A DNA stretch of 64,000 bases. It comes from Steromphala cineraria (lineage: Eukaryota > Mollusca > Gastropoda > Trochida > Trochidae). Below the pieces are notes generated by a model. It saw only the letters and a list, made by a program, of their open reading frames with translations, did not search any database and was not told where the DNA came from. Each line of letters opens with the position of its first letter. Within the stretch, counting starts at the first letter, position 1. This document shows positions 18,786 to 31,252 of the stretch, piece by piece. The stretch covers positions 78,395,338 through 78,459,337 of the forward strand of contig OU744720.1 of the NCBI GenBank assembly GCA_916613615.1, read 5' to 3'. A program made the translations under genes and the position numbers.

Positions 18786-20439
18786 GATCAACAAACAATG
18801 CTTTTCTAAAGTTGACAAAGGGAGTCTTGCCCAAACCATTTTTACATGCTTGCCATCTGATTCAAACTCATACCCGGTATATGTAATAACGTTAACATAT
18901 TTTGAAAACATTCCACATACACATTCAGTACTACCACGTATGTGGCAGCATTGAAGAGAAATTAAAACAAAAATCCCACTTGTCTATCATCCACACAAAA
19001 CCCAGGTCAAGTAACTCTTTACAACAAATCACTGAAAAACGTAAAATGACCTCTGACATCATGAACAAATATTCAATTAAAATGATTATACAATCATAAT
19101 GAATTTACATCAACATGTTTTACATTGGTCACACTGTTGATCTCAAATTGACTGATAAGCGGGGGTGCCTCGTAGGTCTGTCGGGAGTTCCTCTTCATTG
19201 TGTCGTATGTCAGTCGTGTATGTCGTAGGTAACTCTTAAGAGTGTCGTTAGAACCTCGTAGAAATATCAAATTTCATAATTTGACCTCTATTTTCTCCCG
19301 ACTCATGCCAACAAAGTCGTAGTGGAAAAGTCGGGAATAGTCGGGAAGAGTCTTGAACACTTTTCAAAGTCGTAGCTCAGTGAAATGGGGGTATAACCTA
19401 ACGTCTAACCTCAGTCGCTTGGCCATTCAGAAAACATGCCCTATCTTGCTGGAGGCCCAACAACTCAACCACACTCTTTTCGAAATGGATGCTGTATTGA
19501 GTTCATTCATTTGGAAAACGCCGAGCAACCATTTCTTCCATTTCCATCCAAAGGATTTTAAAAAAGATTAATCATAAAACCAAAACTTGAAAGTTTAATT
19601 TTGGAACTGTTTGTGACGCCGAATTTGATAGATCAATTTGCTTTTTACTTATTTGCACACGAGGTCATCGGAACGACCTCTCACACTGGTCAATATTAGA
19701 TCGACAGTAGTAACCGATATGGAAATATCGATAACAATTAATTTAGATCGCATGATTAAACTTGTGAACTTACGTAGGTAACCTCTAAAATGGATAAGTT
19801 TTATTCTATCTGCTAACACACACATAAAGTCTTGTGACAATTCATATTAAATAGATATATAAAAAAAGGAAATGAAACACAAAGCTGCATTCGTTTATTC
19901 GTTCAAATGATATCAGATTTTTTTTGTTAACAAAGGTTCTAAATGGTCTCTAGCGTTTTATCAGGGGACGACGATAAAATATCGGATATTATTTGAAAAC
20001 ATAAACTGACCTATGTCAACAATTACATTTTGACTTCAGAGCCCTAATTCTTACTTTTGAGGCTTTTTTGTTCTTGTTATTTTTTTTATAACACAAACGG
20101 CAAAATCGTTTCTGTCAAGATCCTGAGGTTCTTCTTTATATTTTATAAACAAGTACAATATGTTTGGTGGTCACCGTCGCTATCGAAGCATTATATGACG
20201 CATATATTAATTTAACTGTTAGATAAAAAAAAAATTATTATTATTCTGAGTGTTTAACCAAAAAATCATGCGTTAAATATAATAAATTCCAAAGCTTACA
20301 TGTATTTAATTACTCGGAAAAAACCCAACCCAGATGCGTTTCATCTTAACGAGTCTTTTAAAGACAGAATCATGGGCTTATCTCCTATTGAATCTCCTTA
20401 TGCCCAAACAATCTGTTAAATTTATCATATGAATGACAT
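18786..20439. other. Intergenic stretch between HMGCL and the next gene
   Basis: There are several GTCGTAG-containing motifs near 19150-19380, but no array or exon could be supported. Confidence 0.4.
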
Positions 20440-20445
20440 TTTATT
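20440..20445 (-). terminator. Candidate polyadenylation signal of the PAEET-repeat gene
   Basis: AATAAA on the - strand, 300 nt after the TAG at 20745. Confidence 0.45.
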
Positions 20446-20744
20446 CTTGGTTTACAAGACACAAAGACATTCATTTTAGTCTTGGGAACAAATCCATTTG
20501 ACCTCTAGAGGGTTGTAATCTAAGGTCTTCTGCACTGTCCTTGCGGGAGAAACTGCTTCCGGACTATTTGTATTTTCTAATCTATCTAACAGGTCAATGA
20601 AATCCAAAATGGTGTGTCATATAGATTAACCTTATATCCGTCGATTATTTACTCGTGAAAGAACAATTTAAAAACACTAACGTTAATCATTTCCTTACGT
20701 TTTAAAGGAGCCTCACTTTTACGATCATGTACGTTCTTGACTAT

Positions 20745-21650
20745 CTAGGCTTCATTGGCACTTCCTGCTTCTTCCTTCAAACTCGCAATTTCTTCCTTCA
20801 ACGCACTGATTTCTTCCTTCGTCTTCTCAGACTCTTCCTTCAGGGTGCTGATCTCCTCCTTGGCACTTTCTACCTCTTCTTCTAGAGAGCTTCCACTTTC
20901 CGGTTCCGCCGGTGTATCCTCTGATGCTGCTGGTGTCTCCTCAGCTGGTGTCTCTTCAGCTGGTGTCTCTTCAGCTGGTGTCTCTTCAGCTGGGGACTCG
21001 TCAGCTGGTGTCTCTTCAGCTGGTGTCTCTTCAGCTGGTGTCTCCTCAGCTGGTGTCTCCGCAGCTGGTGTCTCTTCAGCTGGTGTCTCCTCAGCTGGTG
21101 TCTCTTCAGCTGGTGTCTCTTCAGCTGGTGTCTCTTCAGCTGGGGACTCGTCAGCTGGTGTCTCTTCAGCTGGTGTCTCTTCAGCTGGTGTCTCCTCAGC
21201 TGGTGTCTCTTCAGCTGGTGTCTCTTCAGCTGGTGTCTCTTCAGCTGGGGACTCGTCAGCTGGTGTCTCTTCAGCTGGTGTCTCTTCAGTTGGTATCTCT
21301 TCAGTTGTCTTACTCTCCCCCACAGCGTCTTTTGCACCCTCCTCGCCAGAACCCGCCTCCTTAGGCGCTGCAGGCTCTGGCTCAGGAGCACCAGAATCAT
21401 TCTCCTTAAAAGATTCTTTGAAGGATTCTCCAGTCTCTTCAGCCTCTTTCTTCAAAGCCTCTCCCTTCTCTGTAGCTTCATCTTTCAGGGCCTCCGCATT
21501 CTCTTTAGCAGCGTCCACCGTCTCCTCGGCCCCCTCCTTGATGTCCGAGATCTTCTCTGCTACCACCTCCTTCACCTCCTCCCCCTTATCTGCCAGCTCT
21601 CCCACGCCTTCCTTGAAACTCGAGATTGTCTCTTCTATCTTCTCCGGCAC
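20745..21650 (-). CDS. PAEET-repeat gene, exon 2
   Basis: 301 codons plus TAG. An in-frame Met lies two codons before the acceptor junction, inside the intron, but the TTTGCAG acceptor and the matching upstream start exon make splicing more likely than initiation there. Confidence 0.82.
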   Translation of the reverse strand: MPEKIEETISSFKEGVGELADKGEEVKEVVAEKISDIKEGAEETVDAAKENAEALKDEATEKGEALKKEAEETGESFKESFKENDSGAPEPEPAAPKEAGSGEEGAKDAVGESKTTEEIPTEETPAEETPADESPAEETPAEETPAEETPAEETPAEETPAEETPADESPAEETPAEETPAEETPAEETPAEETPAAETPAEETPAEETPAEETPADESPAEETPAEETPAEETPAEETPAASEDTPAEPESGSSLEEEVESAKEEISTLKEESEKTKEEISALKEEIASLKEEAGSANEA

Positions 21651-22516
21651 CTGCAAACAGAAACACCAGCCATCGGTCGTGGTTGAGCCAACAGTCAGAT
21701 TTGATATTGCGTGAATGTGATCGGATCTCCGTTACCGAAGAGACATACAAAAATATAAAAAATCAGCAATCAGGCGTGCTTCAGCCTTCAGCTGTGCAAT
21801 AGTCCGATTTCATTAGATGAAATGTTTGAATTGCTTGTTTAAAAAGAAATTCGCGCTGAAATGGACCATAAGTAGGTCTTTTAACGATTTGAAAATCTCT
21901 GTACAGGTTGTCATCGATGGGACCATACTATGGACAAGGCGACTATTTTCTATAAGTCTTTGTATTTTGTTTGAAAATGCGAAGAGGCGATTTTTGTTAT
22001 GCCAACCCAAAAGAATATTTTCAATAAGAGGTGCAGCTTGATTAAATGTTATTCACAAGGGCGTTAATACACTTGAACACTGTTTAAACTGTCTTTGAAT
22101 TGAACCAACAGACTCGGAGACCGCTCAGCGTCCTGTTTAGACATCCATTCAAGCTGATTGGTGAGATACCAAATAATGACTTATTTCTTGGCAAGTCAAA
22201 GGCTATTAGTATCAACATCCAACTCTAATAACTGAACATAAAAGTTACATAAAATATTTGAATTGTTTTACAAAGTTTTAAAATTATACATTTAATTGGT
22301 TTTAATATAGTAACACATTATTTAACCGTAAATGAAATGTGGTTCAAATCCTTATCAATCGGGTATAATTAATTTGAATCTTGTCATTTGAAAAAAAAAC
22401 AAGAGCCATATTTATATATATCATGCAATACAGCATGCATCCTCTTCTAAATTATTCCCCCTCTCGAACACCATCTCTGAACTTACCGATGCTCCAATAG
22501 ATCCGAAGCTCGCCAT
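20745..22516 (-). CDS. Lys/Glu-rich protein with Pro-Ala-Glu-Glu-Thr pentapeptide array
   Basis: Not a family I recognise. Two exons (22487-22516 and 20745-21650) join in phase 0 to give 311 aa. Exon 1 is [10 protein letters not shown]; its donor gtaagt is strong and the acceptor is tttgcag. The N-terminal part of exon 2 ([20 protein letters not shown] onward) is made of charged amphipathic helices with regular Lys/Glu spacing, recalling LEA or apolipoprotein-like repeats. The middle is about 25 pentapeptides EETPA, with ADESP variants at three places. The end ([19 protein letters not shown]) has heptad character of a coiled coil. There is no signal peptide or membrane segment, so it is probably cytosolic. 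A TATA box lies about 60 nt upstream of the ATG. It lies downstream of another K/E-rich gene on the same strand. Confidence 0.8.
20930..21306 (-). repeat. 15-bp coding minisatellite (PAEET units)
   Basis: About 25 units of TCAGCTGGTGTCTCT (+ strand). Variant units with GGGGACTCG fall at about 20993, 21143 and 21248, giving a loose higher-order pattern. The unit length keeps frame, so copy-number change would alter protein length only. All three frames on both strands stay open through the array. Confidence 0.92.
22487..22516 (-). CDS. PAEET-repeat gene, start exon
   Basis: ATG plus nine codons ([10 protein letters not shown]) and donor GTAAGT. Translation start is supported by the promoter just upstream and by in-frame joining to exon 2. 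Confidence 0.75.
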
Positions 22517-22544
22517 GACACTGAAGTTCCTGTTCAATAGTACG

Positions 22545-22605
22545 ATCTGACAGTGTCGGTGACGTTACAACTCCTATATAGAACAAAGCGTTACGTGACG
22601 TGCAT
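22545..22605 (-). promoter_or_regulatory. TATA promoter with ACGTG/CRE-like motifs
   Basis: TCTATATAGG on the - strand (22573-22582) sits about 60 nt before the ATG at 22516. Just upstream is a cluster reading GTTACGTGACGTGC on the + strand, containing TGACGT (CRE/ATF-like) and overlapping ACGTG cores (HIF or XBP1/ATF6-like). Stress control is only inference. Confidence 0.6.
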
Positions 22606-23814
22606 ACACGTTCATTTCTCTCGTCTTCTGCACGTCCAGCTTGACGTACTATGCATAACAGGTGATACACCATCTACGGTTATTACTGCTTCCACGTGAA
22701 ATTACGTTAAATTGGCTATATATCAAATTGATTTGTAGTTATAATTGTTTGTAATTATGCCACTTGTAATTTGGTCGTGCTTCCTTTCATAATTACATCC
22801 GTATAAAAGATAAATGTTTATTAAACTCAGATCTTATTTTAATCGTGGTTTGCATTTCAATTAATGATAAATATTCATAAGTGATAAAGCTTGACCATTC
22901 TCGTTAATGAAATCTGTCATCAAGTATTTCTGTCCTTGATAAACGACATCCCAATGATGATTTGCAAACTTTTCAGAATTTCATAAATTGTTGAACAATA
23001 AAGAAGTTGGAATCCAGAAAGTCGTGTTTTTAAGATGTAAATTTATTCAGACAGACGTTTTATGCTGGTTGGTTTCATTATAAAAAGAAATGTGGAACAT
23101 TTACCTAGTTAGATCTTACTCGTGATGACTTACTCATTTTTCTGAAAGACGAAAGAACCAATACAGAACAAGTTCAATGGTGACAGTAGGAAATCATTAA
23201 CGCTTACGAATTTATTAAAGGGAAGTGCAGAACTGTCACCATGTCAAAATGTGAATATATTATATATATAAGATTGTTCAATCATATATCCATGAGACGA
23301 AACATTTTTGCAACATTTTATTCATTCTTTTCTACCCTTTGATCTTACTCCTACCTTTCTTCTTTACCATCATCATATAATTGAAATGTATGATACGTAA
23401 ATACCAAAGAGAGAGTATCCTTAGTTGGTCCCAAATCCTATTCAAAATGAAATAAAATATGTTTAAATCAAACCCATGAAAATTTCATTTTCTTGTTACT
23501 TTGAAACTGACGAACTTGGACTCGAATCGTCAACTATGCTTCATGACGTCACGGTTTCTTATTATTTTTGAAAAAACATTTAAAATTGCAGATAAAAAAA
23601 ATTGAGAAAACATCAAGTTATGTATTTTGTACATACTGAAGGGCGTTTATTCATATGTCTGAGCTTTACTACCTGAAATTAATTCAATGACTTCAATGAT
23701 TATTTTCAAAGCACCAAAACCGATAAATTATAGTTTCACATTCAGAAATGTTGCACAGAATATTTTAGCCAGTTGGGACTGCAAACGACGATCATTTAGC
23801 TGTTATAATACACA
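22606..23814. other. Intergenic AT-rich stretch
   Basis: Nothing supported beyond scattered TA runs. Confidence 0.35.
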
Positions 23815-23815
23815 T

Positions 23816-24170
23816 TAAAGGGGCAGTAGCACGTTCTTAGGTGGAATATAAGGTGATGTCAGAAAAATGAAAATAAATGGTTTCAATTGAAAGACAATTT
23901 TTTTTAAATTAAATGGAGCAGTAATAATTCAAATATATAACGTAAAGGTTAGTCATGTGATTCCTTTTTCTTACACAAAATGAATTAAAGGTGTTCACAC
24001 AAAATGGCCGCAAATTGATTTTATGTGAATCTTCATATCTTGTCCTCTAACTATGGATAATTGGCCTGTGTAATGAGATTTTTGACACTGTCAAAATAAT
24101 AGACTTAGCATTAAGTAACAAAAACATTTAAAATATAAAATTATCAAAACTCATGCTATTGTCCCTTAAA
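23816..24170. mobile_element. MITE, TTAAAGGGGCAGTAG family, copy 2
   Basis: The left end is TTAAAGGGGCAGTAGCACG and the right end GCTATTGTCCCTTAA is degraded. The interior is collinear with the copies at 16.8 and 48.3 kb. Confidence 0.78.
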
Positions 24171-25424
24171 ATGCAAGTATTTTAAGCAAATGCAATATCA
24201 GCTACTTTTGGTTCGAAATGTACCAAGAGCAGATACACTATCTACTTGCTATAAATTATCAGATAGACACACAGTGATGCAATCAAGGGAATGATGAAAC
24301 ATATTTATCGTCTATGTGATATATTTGACATGACATATTCACAGCTCATAACTCTAGAAATACGTGTTTTGAATAAATGCTTCGAGTTCTAGAAGACTCT
24401 ATGCAATCGAAACTTATTTGTCATTTTGTGTACAAAACATAGCGGGTTTATAGAATTCATTAAGTCAAAAATCGAAGAAAATTTAAAAGAAAGTTGATGA
24501 TATTCCGGATATATATATATTCTTCATTATTTCTCAATTTGTCATCTGAAAAGTCAATATTTCTGATCCAGAAAAAAACTCGTAAATCTGAGTGCACCAT
24601 TTGTAATATAAGGGATTTTTTTTCTTCACCAAGAAACCGTTTCATAATCAATTGAACCAAAACTGTTTTAACACTGCAGCATACTTTAAAAGGGTACCTT
24701 ATTGAGTCGAACTAGGAAAGGTTTGAGCGCTTTGTATAGTTTTGTTCTAGAAACTAGACGTATATATAGGAAGACTAGACGTATATACGGACCTTCCTTG
24801 AGGATATAGACTTATGAAAACTAAAGTTAAAAATCGCTTCCCACTAATGAGTCTGTCGACAAGATTTTAAGTTTTTTTGCTGAACGGTTTCTGATAGACG
24901 GAATACCATATACGGATATAACATCGGTTACAATAACTATTTCAGATAGTAGAATTTATATCCTATCAGCGTTTTCCATATTTAGGTAAGGTAAACGTCG
25001 TTCAGCGGGATTTACTTGGAGTCGCTGGGAATACTTAAACATACGAACTGATAACTTAACTCTGGTTACTGAATATCTAGGGTTTTAGAAAACTTGGAAT
25101 AAAAAACAAAAAGCCCAATCCAATAGTGTTATGTAAATTGCACTGCTACTAAAAGTGAAAATTATGATTATTATATTGAACTTAATGAAACTGTCTCGTA
25201 TCTTCTCATATGTATAGATAGTTTCTGTGATTTGGAATTATTGTTTCTACTACCTCAAGCCGTGAGCAGGACAAAAGCCAACCGGAAAAAAGCCACCTTG
25301 ACAAAAACCACCTAAGACAAAAACTGAGTTAAATGATTTTGGTTCTTGTTTTAATGCATGACTTATATGGATGTTAGTTCTTTATTTTGATGCATTAGTT
25401 TAAAGATGATGGTTCGTTCTTTGT

Positions 25425-26735
25425 ATTGATACATGACTAAATGTCATGTTTGTTCTTTGTATCGATACATGACTGGATGTCATGTTGGTTCTTTGTATTG
25501 GTGCATGACCGAATGTCACGTTGGTTCTTTGTATTGATACATGACTGTCATGTTTGTTCTTTGTATTGATACATGACTGAATGTCATGTTGGTTCTTTGT
25601 ATTGATACATGACTGGATGTCATGTTTGTTCTTTGTATTGATACATGACTGAATGTCATGTTGGTTCTTTGTATTGATAACGACTAAATGTCATGTTGGT
25701 TCTTTGTATTGATACATGACTGGATGTCATGTTGGTTCTTTGTATTGATACATGACTGAATGTCATGTTGGTTCTTTGTAATGATACATGACTGGATGTC
25801 ATGTTGGTTCTTTGTATTGATACATGACTAAATGTCATGTTGGTTCTTTGTATTGATAAATGACTGAATGTCATGATGCTTCTTTGTAATGATACCTGAC
25901 TGGATGTCATGTTGGTTCTTTGTATTGATACATGACTAAATGGCATGTTGGTTCTTTGTAATCAATTGAACTAAAACTTTTTTGACACTGCAGCATATTT
26001 TAAAGGGGTACCTTTGGCATTGAGTCGAACTAGGAAAGGTTTGAGCGTTTTGTATATTTTTGTTCTAGAAAGTAGACGTATATACGGTGTTGGTTCTTTG
26101 TATTGATACATGACTGGATGTCATGTTGGTTCTTTGTATTGATAAATGACTGAATGTCATGTTGGTTCTTAGTATTGATACATGACTGAATGTCATGTTG
26201 ATTCATTGTAATGATACATGACTGAATGTCATGTTGATTCTTTGTATTGATACATGACTGGATGTCATGTTGGTTCTTTGTATTGATACATGACTAAATG
26301 TCATGTTGGTTCTTTGTATTGATACATGACTGAATGTCATGTTGATTCATTGTAATGATACATGACTGAATGTCATGTTGATTCTTTGTATTGATACATG
26401 ACTGGATGTCATGTTGGTTCTTTGTATTGATACAAGACTAAATGTCATGTTGGTTCTTTGTATTGATACATGACTGGATGTCATGTTGCTTCTTTGTATT
26501 GATACATGACTGGATGTCATGTTGGTTCTTTGTATTGATACATGACTAAATGCCATGTTGGTTCTTTGTATTGATACATGACTAAATGTCATGTTGGTTC
26601 TTTGTATTGATACATGGCTGAATGTCATGTTGGTTCTTTGTGATGATACATGACTGGATGTCATGTTGGTTCTTTGTAATGATACATGACTAAATGTCAT
26701 GTTGGTTCTTTGTATTGATACATGACTAGATGTTT
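25425..26735. repeat. 36-bp minisatellite, interrupted
   Basis: About 30 copies of catgttggttctttgtattg plus atacatgactgaatgt. It is interrupted at 25962-26090 by a copy of flanking single-copy DNA (from about 24650-24770). Because 36 is divisible by 3, 12-residue open frames (NMTFSHVSIQRT type) run on the - strand. I regard these as a by-product, not a gene. Confidence 0.9.
25962..26090. repeat. Segment duplicated from 24650-24770, inside the array
   Basis: Both carry ACACTGCAGCATA, GAGTCGAACTAGGAAAGGTT and TAGACGTATATA, with about a dozen differences. The two copies are 1.3 kb apart in the same orientation. Confidence 0.85.
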
Positions 26736-28765
26736 TTTTCCTGATCGGTTTTGTGAAGACAAAATTGTGTTTGTCGATATTCAACACAGTAAGATTTTTT
26801 TCAACAAATATAGTGTTATGAACTATAAGGATTGACGATTAAACAATCTAATCAATTAAATTAATCTTACAGATCAAAATGGACATGTCTGTATAAATAC
26901 ATGACTCACATAACTCAGTGTGCCAAAAGGTCTCATATACTGAATAAATTCATTCTCTTTCATTTGACTGATATTGACATGGACTCGGTTTTCAAAATAA
27001 AATGTACAGCTGATAAACCCAGTGATTCATTGACGAACAGTACGTGATGAGCATAGGGGAGTTTACCTAGGCATCGTCAGCTGAATATATGATTGAAATT
27101 AGGTCGACGATCGAACTGACCTAAAGACGGGACTCACTGCAACCTTGTAGTGGGGAGAAAATATTTATCATCTTGTTGAATTAGTTTAGGGATATCTTTG
27201 TGAGTAACCATTCTTAAAGTCATTGTCTCTGTTTTGCACGGCAAAAGTTTTTGTAATCCCGGTAAAATTTTATCATTGTTCTTACCCCTTATGTAAGAAT
27301 TGATTTAAAATTTTGCGTACTTCATGACTCCCAATATTGAATTTCAAACCATAGTACTATAACCCATAGATAGGCCTTGCCGCATCACTTTAAAAAATGA
27401 TGAAATGTCGCAGCCAAAGGCAGTGAAATACCTCTTTCTAACCTTGTCAAATACAGAAAACAGGTCTCAGGCAGTAATCTAAAAAAGAAATGCGTCTATC
27501 ATAACTATCGTAATGAAATAGTACGATATCGCACTCGAGGTGACACGGGGTACACTTGTTTAGGTCGAGTATAGTCTCCGACGTGGCCACAATTTGAAAA
27601 ATATTGCAAACCTTACATGAAAGATTGATGGAAGTAAGGATTTATTCCCTGTGCGAGAATAAATTGTTGAAATTCTTTGCTTTCCAAAATAAACACAATG
27701 ACTTTCATCTGGCAATCAATAAAAGAAAGAACATTTAGTTTACAATTTGTAGATAAGCTCTAAACAGTAGCATTTACGAATAAAATACAATTACTCTCCG
27801 TCAAAAGATGATTAAAATTTATTGTTCAAATGGTATAACAATATAAAACGTAATCGACTCAACAGAACACTACATTTACAATTACCATAATGATAAACTA
27901 CAAATGCCGTTAAATAGGAGAAAATCTTGCAATGAGTAGCCAGAACACCAAGTAAGTATATTTCTAAAATTAAATACCAAGAGCTGCTAACAGTGTCTGA
28001 ACTTGCAAATTCTCAGATCAAGTGGAGATTTTAAGGCGCTTCCATTGCTGAAAATTTTTCATATCAACTTGAACTTGAACTTTTAAACACTTAAATATTT
28101 AAACTAATATTGACAAAAAAATTAGATTAAAGCAAGATATTAATTGTTCAATAATCTACATATCCGAGAAGCTGATTTATGTCTATTTTTTTAAAGGAAT
28201 TTTGTTCACTCGGTTCTCTTCACTAGGATTTACGATTTTATAATTGTACAGATCAAATATAAAGATTCTAGATATGTTATTGATAAGAATCAGTCACGAC
28301 TTGATAATAAAAAAGTAACAAACAAAAGATAGAAGAAGTTATCGCATTTGAAATTTGCAGTTAAGTCATTTTTCTTGTTATTTTTATCCTAACCGTTTTA
28401 CAAACTGCCAAGATGAACACATACTATGATCTATAACATGGCATCTGAATTTATAGACATAAACATCAATTGAGTTACTTGAGAGTTTCTCTCTTTTTAA
28501 TCAAGGGAGTGATCAATTGTCATTTTCACTTTGAAACACGGGTTTCAAGGCATACGTGTTCATCCTTGAGATCAGCTATATAAGAAATGCATTACATGCA
28601 AAGGGGATGACTCCACCCAACTCAGCATATGTCGCTGAGATAGCAATTTGGATTAACCAATCAGAAGCCTTCTTCTCGTGCAGCCTCGTTTTGAAGCAGA
28701 GGGGTGTTCTAGGTGAAGTAGATGAAATCAAGCGACAGATGAAGATCGAGAGATGATTGGTCAGA
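26736..28765. other. Downstream flank and probable 3' UTR of the 147-aa gene
   Basis: No exon was recognised. A - strand AATAAA near 27817 could end the transcript of the gene whose stop is at 28766, giving a long 3' UTR. Confidence 0.35.
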
Positions 28766-28816
28766 TTAGAATCCAAGGGAGGAAATTCCTCCTTTAAGGG
28801 CACCGCCTGCGCTCTC
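28766..28816 (-). CDS. 147-aa gene, terminal exon
   Basis: 16 codons plus TAA after a strong acceptor (ttctccgtccccag). It is in phase with exon 2 and encodes ESAGGALKGGISSLGF. It is short, so it rests on splice signals and frame only. Confidence 0.6.
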   Translation of the reverse strand, partial: ESAGGALKGGISSLGF

Positions 28817-31231
28817 CTGGGGACGGAGAAAAGGGAGAAAGATATTAATATTAATCTTAAATCAGCCTTAAAAATATTACAGATATAAAATATCACACAG
28901 AGTTGCCTATAAAATGAGTAGTGTCAAAACTGATGTGACTATTTTAGAGCTAAAATTTACTCACACGGCATAACCTCACGGGCCTTATTAAATCCCTGCA
29001 TTATTTCCCCGACTCTTCTGTGCCAAGTCTCAAACGACGGATAATGATAGTACTATCAGAAATCTTAATAAGGTTGTAATTTATTACTCAAAAAGGCTCA
29101 ACAAAAAAGTGTAAGGCTCAATGGCATTAGTTAGCGAGTGAGTTCTGCCTTGCAAGGGAATTGGTCATAACTTGTCATGTCTTTCATTCTTCCAAACGTT
29201 CAACGAATGAACGAGTCAATATTCACAAAATTTTACTTTCGATTTTGAATCCCTCTGTCTTAGAACGAAATGGTCTTTATCAAATATAATCCTTTTATAT
29301 ATGAGGATACCATGAAATATCTTATGCCTCGTCTCATACCTGGAGATTTCCTGCCATGTTTCCCATTCCCTCTCCTGTAAAGCTGGCTAGTTGTCCCTTC
29401 AGAGCTGCAACCATCTTCAAGGCGTCCTCAGCCTTCTTTTTGTATACTGCTAACTGTTCCAACAGGCCCTTCTTCTCTTCCTCTGCCTTCTCCTTAACCG
29501 TCTCCACTTCCTTCTTGGCGACCTCGACCTTCTCCTCGGCCTTGACCTTCACCTCCTCTGCCTCCTTCTTGAATCCCTCCGCCTCTGACTTGTAGCTCTC
29601 TACTTCCGTCTTGTACTTCAGGACGTCCTCCTCCAGCTTCGCCTTGGCGGACTCCAGGTCTGTCACCTGCACACAAAGGTTCAAACTGATGAAGCTTACG
29701 AAAAGAACATGTGTCCGTTATATCCAGGGCGGTATCTGGTTACAGAAGATAAATTATGGGCGTGCTAAGATAAAAACATCTGCTTATAATATCCAGGTCG
29801 GAATCGGGTCACAGAGGATATTGGTGATTGAACTAACAAATAAGACATCTAGCTATCATGAAGTAACGTGGCAGTCAGACTCAGGGAAGGATGCCTTGCC
29901 AAAGAGGTTCAGACTGCTGTTACTGATGTCACAGAACTTACTCCTCCCTCAAATTCAAACTTTTGAGCACTCAGTCGCCGATTCAATAAAGAAATATCCA
30001 AGAAAGGATTCGAACACGTGACCTATGGCTGAGAATCAATTTTCAATTTCTTTGGTTCAGATACAAATAAATTCATTTACGTATCGGGAGAATCGGCGGA
30101 GGTGCATAGCAGATTGAATGCCCCAGGGACGTAAAATATTTATTAAATTGTCAGAGTGACCCTATTTGAATCCTTACTTGTGAAACGGACTAGGTCGTGT
30201 ATTTTGGGAAAAAGTTCAATAATTAGAATCTTTATTTTGACTGCATAAATAACCTTACCAAAATAAGACTCCTATGACAATGTGGACATTGCATATCACA
30301 TTGTCCTTTTGGTTTACGAAACGAGCAACAGCCTTTCCTTTCTTAATGCATCATATATCTTGAACTGTGCGTGTTATTCTATTTTTTCGTTAAATCATGA
30401 CATAGTTTTCCGCAAAACGTTATGACAAGTAACACACAATGCGTGTCACCGTTACTGAATTTTAAATGTAACAAGACATGCCGTCTCAGTTAGAGATATC
30501 AATCCATGTTGGATAAACGCTACATAATATTGTATTCTGCAAGCTTGGTGTAAAAGTCTCATTTCTTTGAACCTCTGCAGTATCTATACAATATCCTGGG
30601 TGGTTCATTCACCATACCTGAAGACAGCAGACTGGCTAAATATTACCTTTGTACAATAAGAAAACAATTGATGAAACTGCAATTTATGGGTATTAAATTA
30701 AGCAAAGTAAAAAGCTCCGCCTCTCTTACTTCTAACCACAATCAAACGATTCCTCGCAAGTCCCTCTCGTTCGCTGCATCATACTGCATCAAAATAATCC
30801 AAACCTTATTTTCGGTTACATACAACTGATAATCTTCGTGGTCCTAGTTGATAGTCCGGAGTGTCATAATACATAACTTGGCAAGTAAAAAACGAACGTT
30901 ATTTCATTTTATTTCTGGAAAAATTTGGAACATCTGGATGCCTGCTCAGGAAGACCGAATGACATCAAGATGTCTATAGGACACCAAGGCTCCACGACCT
31001 TCTCGTTATCATCAGAATGTGGAGCAAAGCGATTTTAAGAATTACTAAGACTAGAAATTTCGGCAACTCAAGTTGACTCAGCTCAAAACTAAGTGTTCGG
31101 TCAGGACTATTTTATATAAAAAAAAATGACAATAATTTTCAGACATATCTATCTTAAGACTCTACCTTTTCGTTGAGCATGGCTTTAGCACCGCTCGGCT
31201 TCCTCTTCAGCTTCTGTATCAACGACGACAT
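28766..31231 (-). CDS. Small Lys/Glu-rich coiled-coil protein, three exons
   Basis: Not a named family to me. Exons 31166-31231, 29340-29666 and 28766-28816 join in phase 0 to 147 aa. The order is a basic N-terminus (MSSLIQKLKRKPSGAKAMLN), a long helix with Lys/Glu heptads (LESAKAKLEEDVLKYKTEVE through VKEKAEEEKKGLLEQL), and a Gly/Ser-rich end (ESAGGALKGGISSLGF). It is a predicted cytosolic coiled coil without signal peptide. The first coding exon has an acceptor (ccctcag at 31250) upstream of the ATG, so a 5' UTR or further coding exon exists upstream; the frame is open between that acceptor and the ATG. Exon layout (short first exon, phase-0 intron, exon 2 starting with GTG/Val) parallels the PAEET gene downstream. 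The last exon is the least certain. Confidence 0.72.
29340..29666 (-). CDS. 147-aa gene, coiled-coil exon
   Basis: 109 codons, acceptor tttgtgtgcag and donor gtatga, phase 0. It has higher GC than its surroundings and strong codon bias (Lys AAG, Glu GAG), which supports it being coding. Confidence 0.85.
31166..31231 (-). CDS. 147-aa gene, first coding exon
   Basis: 22 codons from ATG to donor gtagag. The codons before the ATG (VAQVPT) are also open back to the acceptor at 31250, so an upstream coding start cannot be excluded. Confidence 0.7.
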
Positions 31232-31252
31232 GGTTGGGACTTGGGCGACCTG

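Noticed and set aside
20755..21714. Opposite-strand and shifted frames over the PAEET array
   Set aside because: They exist only because the 15-bp unit lacks stops in every frame. The - strand frame alone has coherent flanking sequence, splice sites and a promoter.
25656..26787. Minus-strand 12-residue repeat frames (NMTFSHVSIQRT type)
   Set aside because: The 36-bp period keeps the frame open automatically. There is no splice context, and units vary without codon-level constraint.
30000..30030. Box B-like GTTCGAATCC on the minus strand
   Set aside because: No box A at the proper distance and no tRNA fold. Perhaps a SINE scrap.
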